Assembly: GCA_019449595.1 (NCBI GenBank)
Contig: JAGRPL010000004.1
Coordinates: 620,001-684,000, forward strand
Direction: 5' to 3'
From: Rhodoferax sp.
Lineage (GTDB): Bacteria; Pseudomonadota; Gammaproteobacteria; Burkholderiales; Burkholderiaceae_C
DNA length: 64,000 bases
Part shown: positions 1 through 7,916 of the stretch, in pieces
How the letters are laid out: each line of letters begins with the position of its first letter
How positions within the stretch are numbered: position 1 is the first letter of the stretch
Made by a program: the position numbers and the translations under genes
Notes under the pieces: model-generated
The model's input: the letters and a program-made list of their open reading frames with translations, nothing else
The model's database searches: none
Told to the model about the DNA's origin: nothing

Positions 1-2
1 CG

Positions 3-1154
3 GCCCAGTACCGCCCGGCGGTTCTGGCCTACCAGCAGTCGCAGAAGGATTTCGTCGCCATGCAGGAAGCGGCTTTCGAGGACATCCGCCAGCACTACGC
101 CCAGCGCAGCAAGAACACGGTTACCTTTGCCGCCGCCGGCGTGGCCCTGCTGATTGTGGTGCTGCTGGCGGGCTCTGCCACGCTGATCCGCTCCATCCGC
201 ACGCCCCTGCTGCAGGCCAACGACTTGGCGGCCCGCATCGCGCAGGGCGACCTGAGCCAGCAGATGGACCTGACGCGTGGAGATGAGTTCGGTGACCTGA
301 TGAAGTCGCTGGCGGCCATGAACGAATCGCTGGGCCGTATGGTCTCGCAGGTGCGCCGCAGCACCGACAGCATCGCCACAGCCAGCGCCGAAATTGCCAC
401 CGGCAACAACGACCTGGCGCAGCGGACCGAGCAGACGTCGAGCAACCTGCAGGCCACGGCGTCCAGCATGGATCACCTCACCAGCAACGTGCAGCAGAGC
501 GCCGACAACGCGCGCCAGGCCAGTTCGCTGGCCGCGCGGGCGTCGTCGGTGGCGGAAAAAGGCGGCACCGTGGTGGAGCAGGTGGTGTCCACCATGCAGG
601 AGATCAACACCAGCAGCCAGAAGATCGCCGACATCATTGGCGTGATTGACGGCATTGCCTTCCAGACCAACATCCTGGCGCTCAACGCCGCGGTCGAGGC
701 GGCGCGGGCCGGCGAGCAGGGGCGCGGTTTTGCAGTGGTGGCCACCGAGGTGCGTTCCCTGGCCGGGCGCTCGGCCGAGGCCGCCAAGGAGATCAAGAAC
801 CTCATTGGCACTTCGGTGGAAAAGGTGGAGTCGGGCGCCCGTCTGGTGGCGGACGCCGGCAGCACCATGCGCGACATTGTCGAATCGGTCCAGCGCGTGA
901 CGGCCGTCATTGGCGAGATCACGGGGGCGGCGACCGAGCAGAGCAGCGGCATCGCCCAGGTCAATCAGGCCATTGGCAACCTGGACCAGATGACTCAGCA
1001 GAATGCGGCGCTGGTCGAGGAAAGCGCCGCCGCCGCGCAGAGCCTGCGCGAGCAGGCCGATCGCATGAAGGAAGCGGTGGCGGTCTTCAAGGTGCTGAGC
1101 CGCCACGATGACCCGGGGCACCCGGGGGCGACGCTGGCCCTGCCGCGCGCCTGA
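3..1154 (+). CDS. Methyl-accepting chemotaxis protein (5' end outside the window)
   Basis: The reading frame is open from the first bases of the window, so the N-terminus (first membrane segment and most of the sensor domain) is missing and 383 residues are visible. A hydrophobic helix of about 22 residues follows the last periplasmic part. A HAMP domain comes next (around the RTPLLQAND and GDLSQQMD segments), then a long coiled-coil signalling domain with the conserved hairpin tip ([27 protein letters not shown]). It would pass ligand state to CheA/CheW at the inner membrane. The signalling domain closely resembles those of the two other receptors in this window. No C-terminal NWETF-type methyltransferase tether is present; the protein ends in a short low-complexity tail. 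The class is certain; the ligand cannot be judged. Confidence 0.93.
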   Translation, partial: AQYRPAVLAYQQSQKDFVAMQEAAFEDIRQHYAQRSKNTVTFAAAGVALLIVVLLAGSATLIRSIRTPLLQANDLAARIAQGDLSQQMDLTRGDEFGDLMKSLAAMNESLGRMVSQVRRSTDSIATASAEIATGNNDLAQRTEQTSSNLQATASSMDHLTSNVQQSADNARQASSLAARASSVAEKGGTVVEQVVSTMQEINTSSQKIADIIGVIDGIAFQTNILALNAAVEAARAGEQGRGFAVVATEVRSLAGRSAEAAKEIKNLIGTSVEKVESGARLVADAGSTMRDIVESVQRVTAVIGEITGAATEQSSGIAQVNQAIGNLDQMTQQNAALVEESAAAAQSLREQADRMKEAVAVFKVLSRHDDPGHPGATLALPRA

Positions 1155-1158
1155 GCAG

Positions 1159-1177
1159 GGCGGCGCCAGGCGCCGCC
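1159..1177. terminator. GC-rich perfect inverted repeat between convergent genes
   Basis: A 9-bp perfect inverted repeat (GGCGGCGCC / GGCGCCGCC around one base) lies in the 32-bp gap between the chemoreceptor stop and the RidA stop. It has no T tract on either side, so it is at best a weak or factor-assisted terminator. Confidence 0.35.
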
Positions 1178-1186
1178 GGGGCCGGT

Positions 1187-1642
1187 TCAGGCCAGTTCGG
1201 CAATCAGTTCAATTTCCACGCAGGCTCCCAGAGGAATTTGCGCCACACCAAAGGCGCTGCGGGCGTGTGCGCCCTTGTCGCCGAACACCTGGCCCAGCAG
1301 TTCGCTGGCGCCGTTGGTGACCAGGTGCTGCTCGGTGAAATCGCCGGTGGAGTTCACCAGTGACATCACCTTGACGATGCGCTTGATGCGGTTCAGATCG
1401 CCCACGGCGGCGTGCAGCGTGCCCATGAGGTCAATGGCAATGGCGCGGGCGGCGGCCTGGCCTTCTGCGGTGTCCATGTTCTTGCCCAGTTGCCCCACCC
1501 AGGGTTTGCCGTCCTTCTTGGCGATGTGGCCGCTCAGGAAAACCAGGTTGCCCGTCTGCACAAACGGAACGTAGGCGGCCGCCGGTGTGGCCATGGCGGG
1601 CAGGGTGATGGAGAGGCTGGCGAGTGTGTCGTAGATGTTCAT
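1187..1642 (-). CDS. RidA/YjgF/Rid family protein
   Basis: A 151-aa protein starting MNIYDTLASL. It shows the Rid-family pattern: the FVQTGNLVFLSGHIAKKDGK strand region, the GQAAARAIAIDLMGTLHA helix, and a C-terminal IPLGACVEIELIAELA segment. In canonical RidA the C-terminal region carries the arginine that binds the imine carboxylate (IPRGxLVEIE). Here the sequence reads PLGACVEIE without that arginine, so it belongs to a Rid subgroup (YjgH/Rid2-7 type) rather than archetypal RidA, and deaminase activity is uncertain. The ATG at 1642 was chosen because the domain begins there; the frame stays open further upstream but that part overlaps the transglutaminase gene. It lies 14 bp downstream of that gene and may be co-transcribed with it. 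Confidence 0.85.
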   Translation of the reverse strand: MNIYDTLASLSITLPAMATPAAAYVPFVQTGNLVFLSGHIAKKDGKPWVGQLGKNMDTAEGQAAARAIAIDLMGTLHAAVGDLNRIKRIVKVMSLVNSTGDFTEQHLVTNGASELLGQVFGDKGAHARSAFGVAQIPLGACVEIELIAELA

Positions 1643-1656
1643 GGCCGCAATTCTAG

Positions 1657-2562
1657 TTAGAAAGCCAGGGGCTCCACCGTCACGCCCACGGTCAAGGTGT
1701 GGTGGGCGCCGCCGTGGATCACCCCCCGCAGGGGCGAGACGTCGGCATAGTCCCGGCCCACGGCGAGGGTGACATAGTCTTCTCCCGGGGTGCCCCAGCC
1801 TTCGCGGTTGTTGGTGGGGTCCAGGTCGTACCAGCGCGTGCCGCCGGGGGTGTCGGGCAGGTCCGGCAGGTACACGGCGGCCCAGGCGTGCGAGGCATCG
1901 CTGCCCACCAGGCGCGGCTGGCCGGGGGGCGGTTGGGTCAGCAGGTAGCCGCTCACGTAGCGCGCAGGCAGGCCCATGGCACGCAGGCAGGCGATCAGGA
2001 TGTGGGCGAAATCCTGGCACACGCCCTGGCGTTGGTGCAGCGCTGCCAGCGCTGGGGTGCTGACCTCGGTGCTCTGGCTGGCGTAACGGAAGTCGCGGTG
2101 GATGCGCTGCATCAGGTCGCGCGCGGCCTGCAGCGAGGGCGTTCCGGGGGCAAAGCTGGGCTGGGCGTAGGCCGCGAAATCGGCGTGGCGCGGCACGTGG
2201 GGCGAGGCAAACACAAATTCGGCCGCGGCGTCAAAGGGGGTGTGCGCGCCATAGCGCAGGCTGTCCCGCACGGTCTCCCAGGCAAGCTGGCTCTGCGGCG
2301 GCGGGGGCATGTGGGTGCGTACCACGCTGTGCGCCACCACGGTAAGCCGGGTGTGTGGCACCTGCAGTGCGAAGTAGGTGCGCGTGTTGCCGTACACGTC
2401 CTGCACCGCCAGGTGCTGCGCCGGTGTGGGTTCGATGAGCAGGCTGTGGGCCAGCAGTTGCTGGGTGGCCGTGTTCAGGGGCTGCAGGTAGGCGATGTGC
2501 TGGGCGGCCTCCACGGCCGGCACATAGTCGTAACAGGTGGAGTGGGTGATCTGCAGCTGCAT
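1657..2562 (-). CDS. Transglutaminase-like cysteine peptidase family protein
   Basis: A 301-aa cytosolic protein without a signal peptide. Residues 1-80 match the bacterial transglutaminase-like N-terminal beta domain (MQLQITHSTCYDY start). Residues about 150-260 are the transglutaminase core with the triad Cys182 (QGVCQDFAH), His225 (SDASHAWAA) and Asp248 (WYDLDPTNN). Its ATG overlaps the stop codon of the upstream ATP-grasp/alpha-E fusion (ATGA), so the two are translationally coupled. Transglutaminase, ATP-grasp and alpha-E proteins form a conserved neighbourhood proposed from comparative genomics to make or trim peptide-type amide bonds; the substrate is not known. Activity as a peptidase or amidase is inferred from the intact triad. 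Confidence 0.9.
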   Translation of the reverse strand: MQLQITHSTCYDYVPAVEAAQHIAYLQPLNTATQQLLAHSLLIEPTPAQHLAVQDVYGNTRTYFALQVPHTRLTVVAHSVVRTHMPPPPQSQLAWETVRDSLRYGAHTPFDAAAEFVFASPHVPRHADFAAYAQPSFAPGTPSLQAARDLMQRIHRDFRYASQSTEVSTPALAALHQRQGVCQDFAHILIACLRAMGLPARYVSGYLLTQPPPGQPRLVGSDASHAWAAVYLPDLPDTPGGTRWYDLDPTNNREGWGTPGEDYVTLAVGRDYADVSPLRGVIHGGAHHTLTVGVTVEPLAF

Positions 2563-5159
2563 CAGGTCCCCAGGCTGTGCCCGGCCTCGCCCGCGTGCGT
2601 GAAATAGGTGGCGCCCAGTGCGTGGGCCACCTGGTACACCGCCTGGCCGCACGCTGCCAGGCGCTCGGTCAGATCGGTGAAGGCCTTGTCGGCACCGGCT
2701 TCGTGCAGGCCTGCCGGCGGCCAGACGCCGGGGTCGGGTATGGACCACACGGGTGGGCCGGACGGTGGGGGGCTGCTGCCAGCCAGCCGCGCCAGCAGAC
2801 TGCGCAGGGTATGCGCCACCTGGCTCAGGGATTGGGGCTGGCTGCGGTCCTGCACCAGCCGGTGGAGGAGCGCTGCCGCGTCATGGGGGGGCAGCGGTGG
2901 CGTGGGCAAGGCCAGCGCCGGGTCAAACAGGGCGGCGACGACGGCACCGGCGTGCGCCTGCTGGACGGCGCCGCTGGCCAGGCCGTGCTGGAGCGCGCTG
3001 GACAGGAAACCCAGGCGCTCCAGATGGCGCCCAATGTCCAGCAGCAACCAGCCGTCGTCTTCTCGCGGCTGGTGGGCCTGCAGCCCGGCGAGGGTGGCCA
3101 GCTGGTCGCGGGTGTGCTGGAGGGTGTCCCGCGCTGCCTCCGCGGCGGCGGGTTCGGCGCAACGGCTGAAAAAGGTTTCCTCGGTGTGCCGTATCAGGTT
3201 CCAGTGCGCCTGCGGCAGGCGTTCGCGTACGGCGGCGCCGGCCAGCCGCATGGCGCGCAGGTTGTAGCCCGCGCTGGTGGTGGTGCCCAGGCTGGCGACC
3301 AGCGTGTGTGCGAATGCCTGGAGTGTCTGGGGGGCCGGTGTCAGAGGCGGGCAGTCCGGCGGCACCAGGGTGGCGTAACGGGTCATGCGCTCCAGCCAGG
3401 CCAGCAGGGTCGGGTCGGGTGGGGCGTCGGCCGACAGACAGGCCAGCGTGAGTTGCGCCAGGCGTGCCTGGTTGTCGGCGCGCTCGGCATAGCGGCCCAG
3501 CCAGAACAGGTTTTCGGCGGCCCGGCGACTGATCCATGGGGGCTGCGCGAGCGGGGGCGGCGGCGTCAGTGACACCAGTGACGCCAAGGGGGGGGGCAAG
3601 CGGTCGGCGGGGTCCACCGGGCCGGCGTTCAGGGCCCAGACGTCGGCGCTGCCACCGCCCTGCACCTGGGCCAGTCCGCCGGGCAGCACGCGCCAGGACT
3701 GGGTGCCGTCCGACACGGCAAACACCCGCAGCATCACCGGGCGCGGCACCAGGTCTGCCGTGTGCGCGGCGGGGTCCGGTGCGGCCCAGGTGGGCATCTG
3801 CGAGAGGGGAACCTCTGTCTGCAGGGTGTAGTCGTCGCCGTGGTGGCGCAGGCGCGCGGCCCAGGCTTGCCGCGCTTGAGGGTCGAGTTCACGCCCCTGC
3901 ACGGGGGCGTGCGCGGGGGAGTCGGGATAGGTGGGGCGAATGACGCACTCCGCCAGCCGGGGCAGTGCGTCTTCCAGCGCCGGACGCTCGCCGCACCACC
4001 AGGTGGGCAGCGCGGGCAGGCGCAGCGTTTCGCCCAGCAGGTGCTGGGACAGGGCCGGCAAAAAGCCCAGCAGCGCCGGCGACTCCAGAAAGGCTGAGCC
4101 CGGCGCATTGGCCACCAGCACGTGGCCGGCCCGCATGGCCTGGAGCAGGCCGGGCACGCCCAGCGCGGAGTCGGGTTGCAGTTCCAGCGGGTCTAGGTAC
4201 GCGTCGTCCAGGCACTTGAGCAGGCCGTGGATGGGCACCAGCCCGCGCAGGGTCCTGAGGTACAGACGCAGGTCGCGCACCACCAGGTCGCGGCCCTCCA
4301 CCAGCGTCATGCCGAGGTGGCGCGCCAGAAAGGCGTGCTCGAAATAGGTTGCGCTGTAGGGGCCGGGCGTGAGCAGGGCGAGGTGTGCGCCCTGGCCCGC
4401 CGGGCTCATGCGCTGCAGGCTGTGCACGAGTGCGCGGTAGGTGCTGCCCAGGTGCTGCACTGCCAGGCTTTCACAGGCCCGCGCAAAGAGGGGAGACACC
4501 GCCAGCCGGTTTTCCAGCAGGTGGCCCAGACCTGCCGGGGCCTGCGTGTGCTGGGATACCACCCACCAGTGGCCGTCCGGCCCGTGGGCCAGGTCGAAGG
4601 CGGCCAGGTGCAGATGGGTGCCGCCCGGCGGTACCCAGCCATGCAGGGCCCGCGCGTAGCCCGGGTGCCCCTGTACCAGGGCCGGGGGCAGGAGGCGCCG
4701 GGCCAGCAGTTGCTGGGGACCATACACATCGGCCAGTACCCGGTCGAGCAGGCGCATGCGCTGCGCGATGCCGGCTTCGATGTGCTGCCAGCTGGCCGGT
4801 GGGAGGATCAGTGGCAGCAACTCTGGCGACCACGGGCGTTGCGGTCCGCCGTCGTCGCGGTAGGCGTTGCAGGCTACGCCGTTGTCGTGGAGCTGACGCT
4901 GCAGCCGGGCGTTGCGCTGCGCCAGGTCGCCCAGGCCGTCGGTCTCACATTGGGCAAAGAATTGGCTCCAGATGTCCGTGATTCCTGCGTGGTCAGCTAT
5001 GGAATGTGTAGCAAATGGCGGTGTGGCCGTGCCGGTGTGGGTGCGCCCACGCAGCTCGTCGAAGTGACCGGGCGCGGCCGGGGGCGACGCCAGCGCCTGG
5101 GCCAGTGTGCGCACCGGCGGAGTGGTTTCGGCGGTGGAGGGGGCGGGCACGTGGTTCAC
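2562..5159 (-). CDS. Fused circularly permuted ATP-grasp (DUF404/DUF407) and alpha-E (DUF403) protein
   Basis: An 865-aa two-domain protein. Residues about 30-530 align by eye with the 484-aa ATP-grasp protein at 10412-11866 (shared landmarks: LTPG, YFEHAFLA, LVEGRDL, AGHV). Residues about 541-865 are an alpha-E helical domain (ENLFWLGRYAERADN). Against the paralogue, the nucleotide- and metal-binding segments look degraded: LEDNLRVPSG is replaced by VSQHTQAPAG near residue 200, ADDK by LESP near 357, and the KEVHGAGGYG loop by a Pro-rich stretch near 403. The ATP-grasp half may therefore be a non-catalytic partner or a diverged subfamily. The stop overlaps the start of the transglutaminase gene. 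A family-type palindrome (4996-5012) lies within the N-terminal coding part. Confidence 0.88.
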   Translation of the reverse strand: MNHVPAPSTAETTPPVRTLAQALASPPAAPGHFDELRGRTHTGTATPPFATHSIADHAGITDIWSQFFAQCETDGLGDLAQRNARLQRQLHDNGVACNAYRDDGGPQRPWSPELLPLILPPASWQHIEAGIAQRMRLLDRVLADVYGPQQLLARRLLPPALVQGHPGYARALHGWVPPGGTHLHLAAFDLAHGPDGHWWVVSQHTQAPAGLGHLLENRLAVSPLFARACESLAVQHLGSTYRALVHSLQRMSPAGQGAHLALLTPGPYSATYFEHAFLARHLGMTLVEGRDLVVRDLRLYLRTLRGLVPIHGLLKCLDDAYLDPLELQPDSALGVPGLLQAMRAGHVLVANAPGSAFLESPALLGFLPALSQHLLGETLRLPALPTWWCGERPALEDALPRLAECVIRPTYPDSPAHAPVQGRELDPQARQAWAARLRHHGDDYTLQTEVPLSQMPTWAAPDPAAHTADLVPRPVMLRVFAVSDGTQSWRVLPGGLAQVQGGGSADVWALNAGPVDPADRLPPPLASLVSLTPPPPLAQPPWISRRAAENLFWLGRYAERADNQARLAQLTLACLSADAPPDPTLLAWLERMTRYATLVPPDCPPLTPAPQTLQAFAHTLVASLGTTTSAGYNLRAMRLAGAAVRERLPQAHWNLIRHTEETFFSRCAEPAAAEAARDTLQHTRDQLATLAGLQAHQPREDDGWLLLDIGRHLERLGFLSSALQHGLASGAVQQAHAGAVVAALFDPALALPTPPLPPHDAAALLHRLVQDRSQPQSLSQVAHTLRSLLARLAGSSPPPSGPPVWSIPDPGVWPPAGLHEAGADKAFTDLTERLAACGQAVYQVAHALGATYFTHAGEAGHSLGT
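4996..5012 (+). repeat. Short palindromic repeat, copy 1 (coding)
   Basis: GCTATGGAATGTGTAGC fits the 17-bp pattern GCTA-N9-TAGC seen about ten times in the window. It is in frame within the ATP-grasp/alpha-E fusion and is followed by CAAATGGCGG-like bases that also follow copy 2 at 8082. Confidence 0.6.
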
Positions 5160-5195
5160 GGTGGCCCAGTATGCCGCAAACGGTGTGCAGCGCCC

Positions 5196-5432
5196 TCAGG
5201 CAGGTGGGAGAGGGCCTTGGGGGGCGCCGGTTGCGGCAGGATCGGCTGGCTCAGCCGGGGCGGTGGCGGTGTCGTTACCCCAATCCTGCCAGCCTTCTCC
5301 GAACAGCTCATACGGGTGTTGGGTGCGGTCCGACCCGTTGCCGCACATCATGGCGTTGGCCGGGCAGTACTTGTCGCAGCCCCAGCATATGCGCTCGGGG
5401 TTGGCCGGATGGTTGGGGAATTTTTTTGACAT
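5196..5432 (-). CDS. DUF3079 small cysteine-containing protein
   Basis: A 78-aa protein beginning MSKKFPNHPANPERICWGCDKYC. It matches the small DUF3079 family of Burkholderiales in its FPxHPxxPERICWGCDxYC start and the CGNGSDRTQHPYELFG segment. The cysteines (CWGCDKYC and a later CGNG) could bind a metal such as zinc, but this is inference. The C-terminal third is Pro/Ala-rich and probably disordered. It is a monocistronic minus-strand gene located just upstream of the ATP-grasp fusion. Function is unknown. Confidence 0.82.
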   Translation of the reverse strand: MSKKFPNHPANPERICWGCDKYCPANAMMCGNGSDRTQHPYELFGEGWQDWGNDTATAPAEPADPAATGAPQGPLPPA

Positions 5433-5629
5433 GGTCTGCCGCTAGAGCCCCATCTTAGGGCGTATCGGATAACCCCACCGGCAGCAGAGCCTGCGCCGCA
5501 GGGCCCTGCCGGAGCCGCCTGGCGCGCCGCAGCGGCCTTGTCTGGATGAGCGGGTTTGCGTCTTTTGCCGCATTGCTCTACGCTTTTAACCGTTGAAAGC
5601 CGTCGCCTTCAATCCTTCAGGAGAGCACC

Positions 5630-5833
5630 ATGACCCACTCGCAGAACCCGCGTGATCAGCAGACTCCGCATGCCCGCAAGGTCGAGAATGACCACAACAA
5701 GCTGGGCGAACAGCACACCACCCAGTTGAACCAGGGCAAACGCACCCCGGATAGCCGCAGCGACCGCGAGTCGCATGTCGGGGGCAGCAACCAGTCGCAG
5801 TCCCGCCGGGGGCCGGCGGGTGGCAAAAAGTAG
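5630..5833 (+). CDS. Small highly hydrophilic protein, function unknown
   Basis: A 67-aa protein rich in Gln, Asn, Arg, Ser and His, with no hydrophobic segment and no cysteine. A good ribosome binding site (AGGAGA) lies 6-7 bases before the ATG, which is the main reason to call it a gene. The composition suggests an intrinsically disordered stress-type or nucleic-acid-binding peptide, but I do not recognise a family. The roughly 200 bp upstream, back to the divergent DUF3079 gene, would contain its promoter; none stands out clearly. Confidence 0.65.
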   Translation: MTHSQNPRDQQTPHARKVENDHNKLGEQHTTQLNQGKRTPDSRSDRESHVGGSNQSQSRRGPAGGKK

Positions 5834-6110
5834 CCTGCCTGACGCTGCCGTGTCCAGAAACACCATGCGATTGGAGATGTTGGCGCGTGACCTGGAGAGC
5901 CGTTACGGGGCGGGTGATGCGGCCGTTGCCGAAACCAGGCGGGCCCTTACAAGCACGGCGCCCGCGGTGATCGCCCGAAGACGCGTTTTGGTCGCGCGCC
6001 CCCAGTACAAGCCGATGCGGCTCAGCCGGTTTGGAATAGGTCCGTCCAGCGCGCACTGAATATCTGCGTTCCCGGCGGGAGCGAGGCCCACCGCAGCCGC
6101 CGGCGTGGGT

Positions 6111-7859
6111 TCAGTTGGCGCGCACGGCGATGTGCGCGTAGTGGTCCAGCCCCAGCATGCGGAAGAACTGGGCCACCAGGCGCGGCACCTGAACGAAGCG
6201 GATATGGCGGCCCTCGGCGGTGCTGGCGGTCGCCCAGTTCAAAATGGCGCTGGCCGCGCTGAAGTCGGCGCGGGCCAGCAGCGCACACGAGACCACCACG
6301 TCCGGGGCCGATTGCGAGGCCGTGTACAGATCCGCCAGGGCTTGCGCAGCGTCTCCGGTGAGTTCGCCCACCAGGTCGCAGGTGGCAATCTGCGCACCCG
6401 ACCCCGGTGCGTCTTCGAGCGGGGCGATGATAGAGTCCTCTGCCAGGTTTGCGAATGCGCTGGGTGCGGCGTCCTGCACGCAGGTGCATTGCACGGATTT
6501 CCAGGACGGGGGTGACACTTCGTAGACCACGCAGTAGTCCAGCGCGGCCCCATCGAACGCGTCCTGCCGTTGCAGGATGCACAGCGCATCCAGGCGCATG
6601 CGCCACCATACGGGGTCCACGCTGGGGTCGTCTGCCGGTGTGTGCAACTCCAGCGCGTGCAACAGTTGATCGACGCCGTGCCAGTGCAGCTGCACCGGGT
6701 GGGTACACCAGTAAGCAAATACTTCGGACAAGGCCGTGGCGGCCTGCGGCTCAATGGTTGCCAACAGGCTCCAGTCCACATGCCAGTTGGCAGTCGGGCC
6801 GGGGAACCGTGCCTGCAGGGCGGTCAGGGCGGCGGCATCGAGGACGGCTGGGCAGACCCAGGCGGTTCCCTGGTCTGCCATGCCCCGGCTTGCGACGGGC
6901 GCGGTGGCAGCGGCAGCGCCCCGTCCCAAGCGGTCCGGCAGCGAGAACCACTCCGCTGGCGAGCGGCCAAAGCGCTCCGCGTAATCCATGGCAACGACAT
7001 CAAAGCCGTCCTGCTGGCCCGTGGCCCGGTACAGGTCGAACAGCGCGAAGACCACACTGTCAACCGTCTCGGCGTTGATGCCCTCACCCTGGAGCAGCCC
7101 CAGCAGCACGGCCTCGGCGGCTGCGTTGTCGCCCTCGGCAAAGCGCATGGCGGCATCCTGCAGGCCACTTTCCAGGGGACTTGGCGGCGCCTCGTCCACC
7201 ACCGGCGTCGCCACCGCCGCCGCGGGTGCGGACGCGGGCGCCAGCGCAGGGGAAGGCTCGGGTTGTGGAGCGGCTTCGGGCGCCGGGGGCGCTGCCGGCT
7301 CCGGTGCCGGGGCGGCGGGCTCCAGCAGCATGCCTGTGAAATCCAGATCGAAGTCGTCACTGACTGGCGACTCAGCGGCCGGAGCGACGCGCCGCTCGGT
7401 CAGGACCGGCAACGGTGCCGCGCCGGGGGGCGGCGCCGGTTTGGCCGCAGCCGGCTGGGCCGTGCGCCTGGCCATGCGCGCTTCGGTCGGGGCCTTGCCA
7501 CGGGCCCAAGCATTGACCATGTGGGCTTCAATGGCGTTGATTTTCTGCAGCGTCGAGGCCCGGTCGTCGGCGCCGTATCCGGAGCTGTGCTGGAACACCG
7601 AGGGGCGTCCTATGCCTTCGCCGCCCAGGGTTTCCGTTCCGTGTTGCTGCTTGCGCAGCTTGCGCAAGTGGTTGAATTCACGCCGGCGTACCAGGTCGTC
7701 CTGCCGTTTGCGCTCGATCAGGTCCGTGAGCGGATTTTTGTCGGTCTCGCCGCTGCGCGTCTGCAGTGAATCCTGGGCGCTCGCCTGGTCCGAATCGGAC
7801 GCGCGGAAATAGCGCGCCACTTTCGACAGCAAGCCCGGCGGTTGTTGTTTGGTCCCCAT
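6111..7859 (-). CDS. STAS-domain protein with long Pro/Ala linker
   Basis: A 582-aa protein. The N-terminal part (about 1-115) is charged and helical (LIERKRQDDLVRRREFNHLR). Residues about 135-225 form a Pro/Ala/Glu-rich low-complexity linker. The rest is a mostly helical region ending in a recognisable STAS-like fold (VVVSCALLARADFSAASAIL, then VQVPRLVAQFFRMLGL). STAS domains often act as regulatory or adaptor modules, so a scaffold role is possible. The start at 7859 gives the sequence MGTKQQPPGLL; earlier in-frame codons run into the divergent comEC gene. The family occurs widely in Burkholderiales, without a function I can name. It is divergent from comEC with a 57-bp gap. Confidence 0.75.
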   Translation of the reverse strand: MGTKQQPPGLLSKVARYFRASDSDQASAQDSLQTRSGETDKNPLTDLIERKRQDDLVRRREFNHLRKLRKQQHGTETLGGEGIGRPSVFQHSSGYGADDRASTLQKINAIEAHMVNAWARGKAPTEARMARRTAQPAAAKPAPPPGAAPLPVLTERRVAPAAESPVSDDFDLDFTGMLLEPAAPAPEPAAPPAPEAAPQPEPSPALAPASAPAAAVATPVVDEAPPSPLESGLQDAAMRFAEGDNAAAEAVLLGLLQGEGINAETVDSVVFALFDLYRATGQQDGFDVVAMDYAERFGRSPAEWFSLPDRLGRGAAAATAPVASRGMADQGTAWVCPAVLDAAALTALQARFPGPTANWHVDWSLLATIEPQAATALSEVFAYWCTHPVQLHWHGVDQLLHALELHTPADDPSVDPVWWRMRLDALCILQRQDAFDGAALDYCVVYEVSPPSWKSVQCTCVQDAAPSAFANLAEDSIIAPLEDAPGSGAQIATCDLVGELTGDAAQALADLYTASQSAPDVVVSCALLARADFSAASAILNWATASTAEGRHIRFVQVPRLVAQFFRMLGLDHYAHIAVRAN

Positions 7860-7916
7860 GCCACAGTCTACAACGCAGTTTCCGGTTTGCGAGGGCATGC
7901 GGGTTAGCATGGATGC

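Noticed and set aside
5775..6059. Possible 94-aa gene in the gap before the STAS-domain gene
   Set aside because: No ribosome binding site and partial overlap with the better supported 67-aa gene; the gap is left unannotated.
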